Assembly: GCA_963693285.1 (NCBI GenBank)
Contig: OY848918.1
Span: forward strand, 7,443,156 to 7,507,155
DNA: 64,000 bases
Source of the DNA: Xestospongia muta
Lineage: Eukaryota > Porifera > Demospongiae > Haplosclerida > Petrosiidae
Direction: 5' to 3'
The notes beneath the pieces are model-generated. The model was not told where the DNA came from, ran no database searches, and saw only the letters and a program-made list of their open reading frames with translations. Positions 62,089 to 64,000 of this stretch are shown piece by piece; the stretch's first letter is position 1, and each line of letters starts with the position of its first letter. Position numbers and translations under genes: made by a program.

Positions 62089-62887
62089 TCAACTCATTTT
62101 GTAATGATGCATAATCTTGTTAATACTAGTACTAAGCTGAATGACACATTAGCCAATTAATTATTAGAGTAGTCATATCACTAGATTCTCAACAAAATAT
62201 GGGTCATTTAAGGTTTTTAGTCTATGGGTATAGTCTTTAGTGATCACACCTACTCACGCATGCATTGTTCTTTGAGGATAATCCCAAAATATTTAAACTA
62301 CATATGCTTAGTAAATTATTATGCTGAGTTTGACCTAACTATTTATTTGATATATATTAATTTAAACCATAAAATAATTTAAAATTTAGTTGTTTATTTA
62401 TATCTTACTTATTAATCCATGATACAACAGAGTAAAGCCAAGAAAATGAAGCATCATCAAAGTCCGACGGGTCCGATACGAGGTAAATTTGTGCTATTTG
62501 TATAGGTTTCTTTGTGTGATTTCAACAATTTACTGATCTCAGTTAGTATACAGACGCAAACGGTTTTTAGGGGAAACCTTGTGGGACTTGAGGGAGAGTC
62601 CAAACGTTGTGCTACAGATATGTGCGGAAGCCCATGGCTAGTGTATGGCTAGCTATGGACATGTTTTAGTTTATTGAGACAGTTAGAACCTCCGGCCACA
62701 TACTTTATATAAGGTTTACATTTCAGTAAGTAGAGATCAGTATTAAAATGTGCTGATCTCGGACTGTTAGGCTTCGGTAGGTATGGATCTGTATTAAATT
62801 GCTGATCTCGGACTGTCCCACTGGGCTTCCGACATTTCAGTAAATCGACGAAGCGTAAGTGATAGGTGTGTCTATCAGATAATCGAG

Positions 62888-62896
62888 CTATTTAAG
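62888..62896 (+). promoter_or_regulatory. TATA-like box before module W
   Basis: GAG-CTATTTAAG followed by ACGC, 66 bases before the ATG of W. The downstream CT-rich element seen before T and U is mostly deleted. Confidence 0.5.
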
Positions 62897-62953
62897 ACGC
62901 TAAAATACATATTCAATATCATTATTTAATATATTAATAGCGGCGATCACTAC

Positions 62954-63937
62954 ATGATAATCATAGCAAGGTTATTAATACTTTTCTTAGGTATAGATCT
63001 ATTTATAACTATATTTTATAATAAGTCTACTTTTTATTTGTACAGAACAATGTCTATCTAAAGTGATTTTTCCATGTCAAGATATCTGTCTACAAGATAA
63101 CGTGAGATATACATGTACTGGTATTGGAGCTAACCTGATAACATGGACTGTTCCTAACTTAATGGGTGGAACTGAACAGCTACAAATTCTTCAACACATA
63201 CTACATGATACTAGTGGTCCATTTACTGCACAGTTTGTATCATATCAGAAGAATAACATAATATCTACACTGTCTTTTACTGCTACTACTGTACTACATA
63301 ATAAAGACATAGTGTGTGATACTGGAGGTAGTAGTAAGACATGTAACATTATGATTATTGGTAAGATATTTATAAAGATACTATATATACTATTACTATT
63401 ATTATATACTAATAGGTGAACCAACAGCTCCATTGAACCTCAGTGTTGTAGCTACTACTCCTCATATAGTAGTTGTTACATGGTTACCAGTTACCAGTTA
63501 CTCATTATGTTGTAACTGTGTTCAATGAAACACACAATACTATGACATCAGTTAATACAACAAATAATATCACATCTCTCACAATATATGAATTAGTAAA
63601 AGGCAATAACTACTCATTTACTGTTACAGGTATTTATCATATTGGTCAGATTGACAATAGTAGTCAGTTAGTTTGTAGTGTTGAAGGTAAGTACAATGTA
63701 CAAACTAAATAAATATTATTTATTTTACTTCATATAGCCTCCTTCCTCTTCTCTGACACCTCCAGTCACACACTATCATATCTATCATAACCTCACATCA
63801 TCTGATGGCAGTATAATACACAATATTACTAACAATATAACACAACTCACTTTTAATGGTATTAGTTATGGTAACGAGTGTAGTGTGACTGTAACAGCCG
63901 AAAATGTGCAAGGACCAGGTGTTAACATTGAAGTTAA
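62954..63937 (+). pseudogene. Receptor W: P-like gene, frameshifted and incomplete
   Basis: Signal exon 62954-62990 (MIIIARLLILFL) and Ig exon 63046-63360 (EQCLSKVIFPCQDICLQDN) are intact. The first FN3 exon (63416-63686) is 271 nt against 288 in P, because 17 bases are lost in the TSPVTGSQCIDH region, which shifts the frame to an early stop. The first exon of the second FN3 is missing altogether. The other second-FN3 exon (63738 onwards, THYHIYHNLTSSDGS) is readable to about 63937, where the donor is lost (ATTGAAG|TTAAC). Stalk, TM and tail could lie beyond the right edge of the window. Confidence 0.75.
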
Positions 63938-64000
63938 CTTAGGAGACATCATAAATAGTATAGTTTATTATTTTGAAATCTTTAGTAATATTACTAAAAA

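Overview
The window looks like AT-rich genomic DNA from an invertebrate animal. Coding exons are separated by very short GT-AG introns (often about 50-100 bp), and the recognisable genes encode metazoan-style immunoglobulin (Ig)/fibronectin-III (FN3) membrane receptors with tyrosine-motif tails. The compact introns, base composition and receptor type suggest a demosponge such as Amphimedon. That species guess is inference; nothing in the window proves it.

Layout. 1-0.86 kb is a minisatellite with a unit of about 152 bp. 2.0-3.8 kb and 7.25-10.2 kb (minus strand) hold two decayed, intron-containing pieces of the spliceosome gene PRP8. Between them lie low-complexity DNA, a GC-rich hairpin and a possible MULE-like transposase remnant. 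From 10.65 to 46.4 kb the plus strand is a tandem array of Ig-FN3-FN3-stalk-transmembrane-tail receptor genes. Six look structurally complete (B, C, D, E, J, L). H is complete except for doubtful splice sites, M is open but has lost its Ig domain, and A, F, G, I, K, N and several scraps are broken. From 46.76 to 55.73 kb the minus strand carries two close tandem relatives (P, Q) and a divergent pair (R1, R2). R2 is cut off next to a Tc1/mariner remnant. From 57 to 64 kb the plus strand holds a younger cluster of signal-peptide + Ig modules (S, T, U, V, W), mostly truncated, each preceded by a repeated upstream block and, in three cases, the same TATA-like box.

How the genes fit together. Nearly all exon junctions are phase 1, including the small Thr/Ser-rich stalk exons, so modules can be swapped or skipped without shifting frame. 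The same ectodomain occurs with different cytoplasmic tails: C (short tail with YDDV and YGYIN) against H/J (long multi-tyrosine tail with true ITIM-type motifs), and B (YSTM/YETIN tail) against E/M (YDDV/YGYIN tail). This resembles the paired activating/inhibitory receptor arrangement of vertebrate immune loci and is the most interesting feature here. Gene boundaries and exon coordinates were read by eye from splice sites, phase and comparison among paralogues; no transcripts were available. Letter names (A-W, R1, R2) are local labels.
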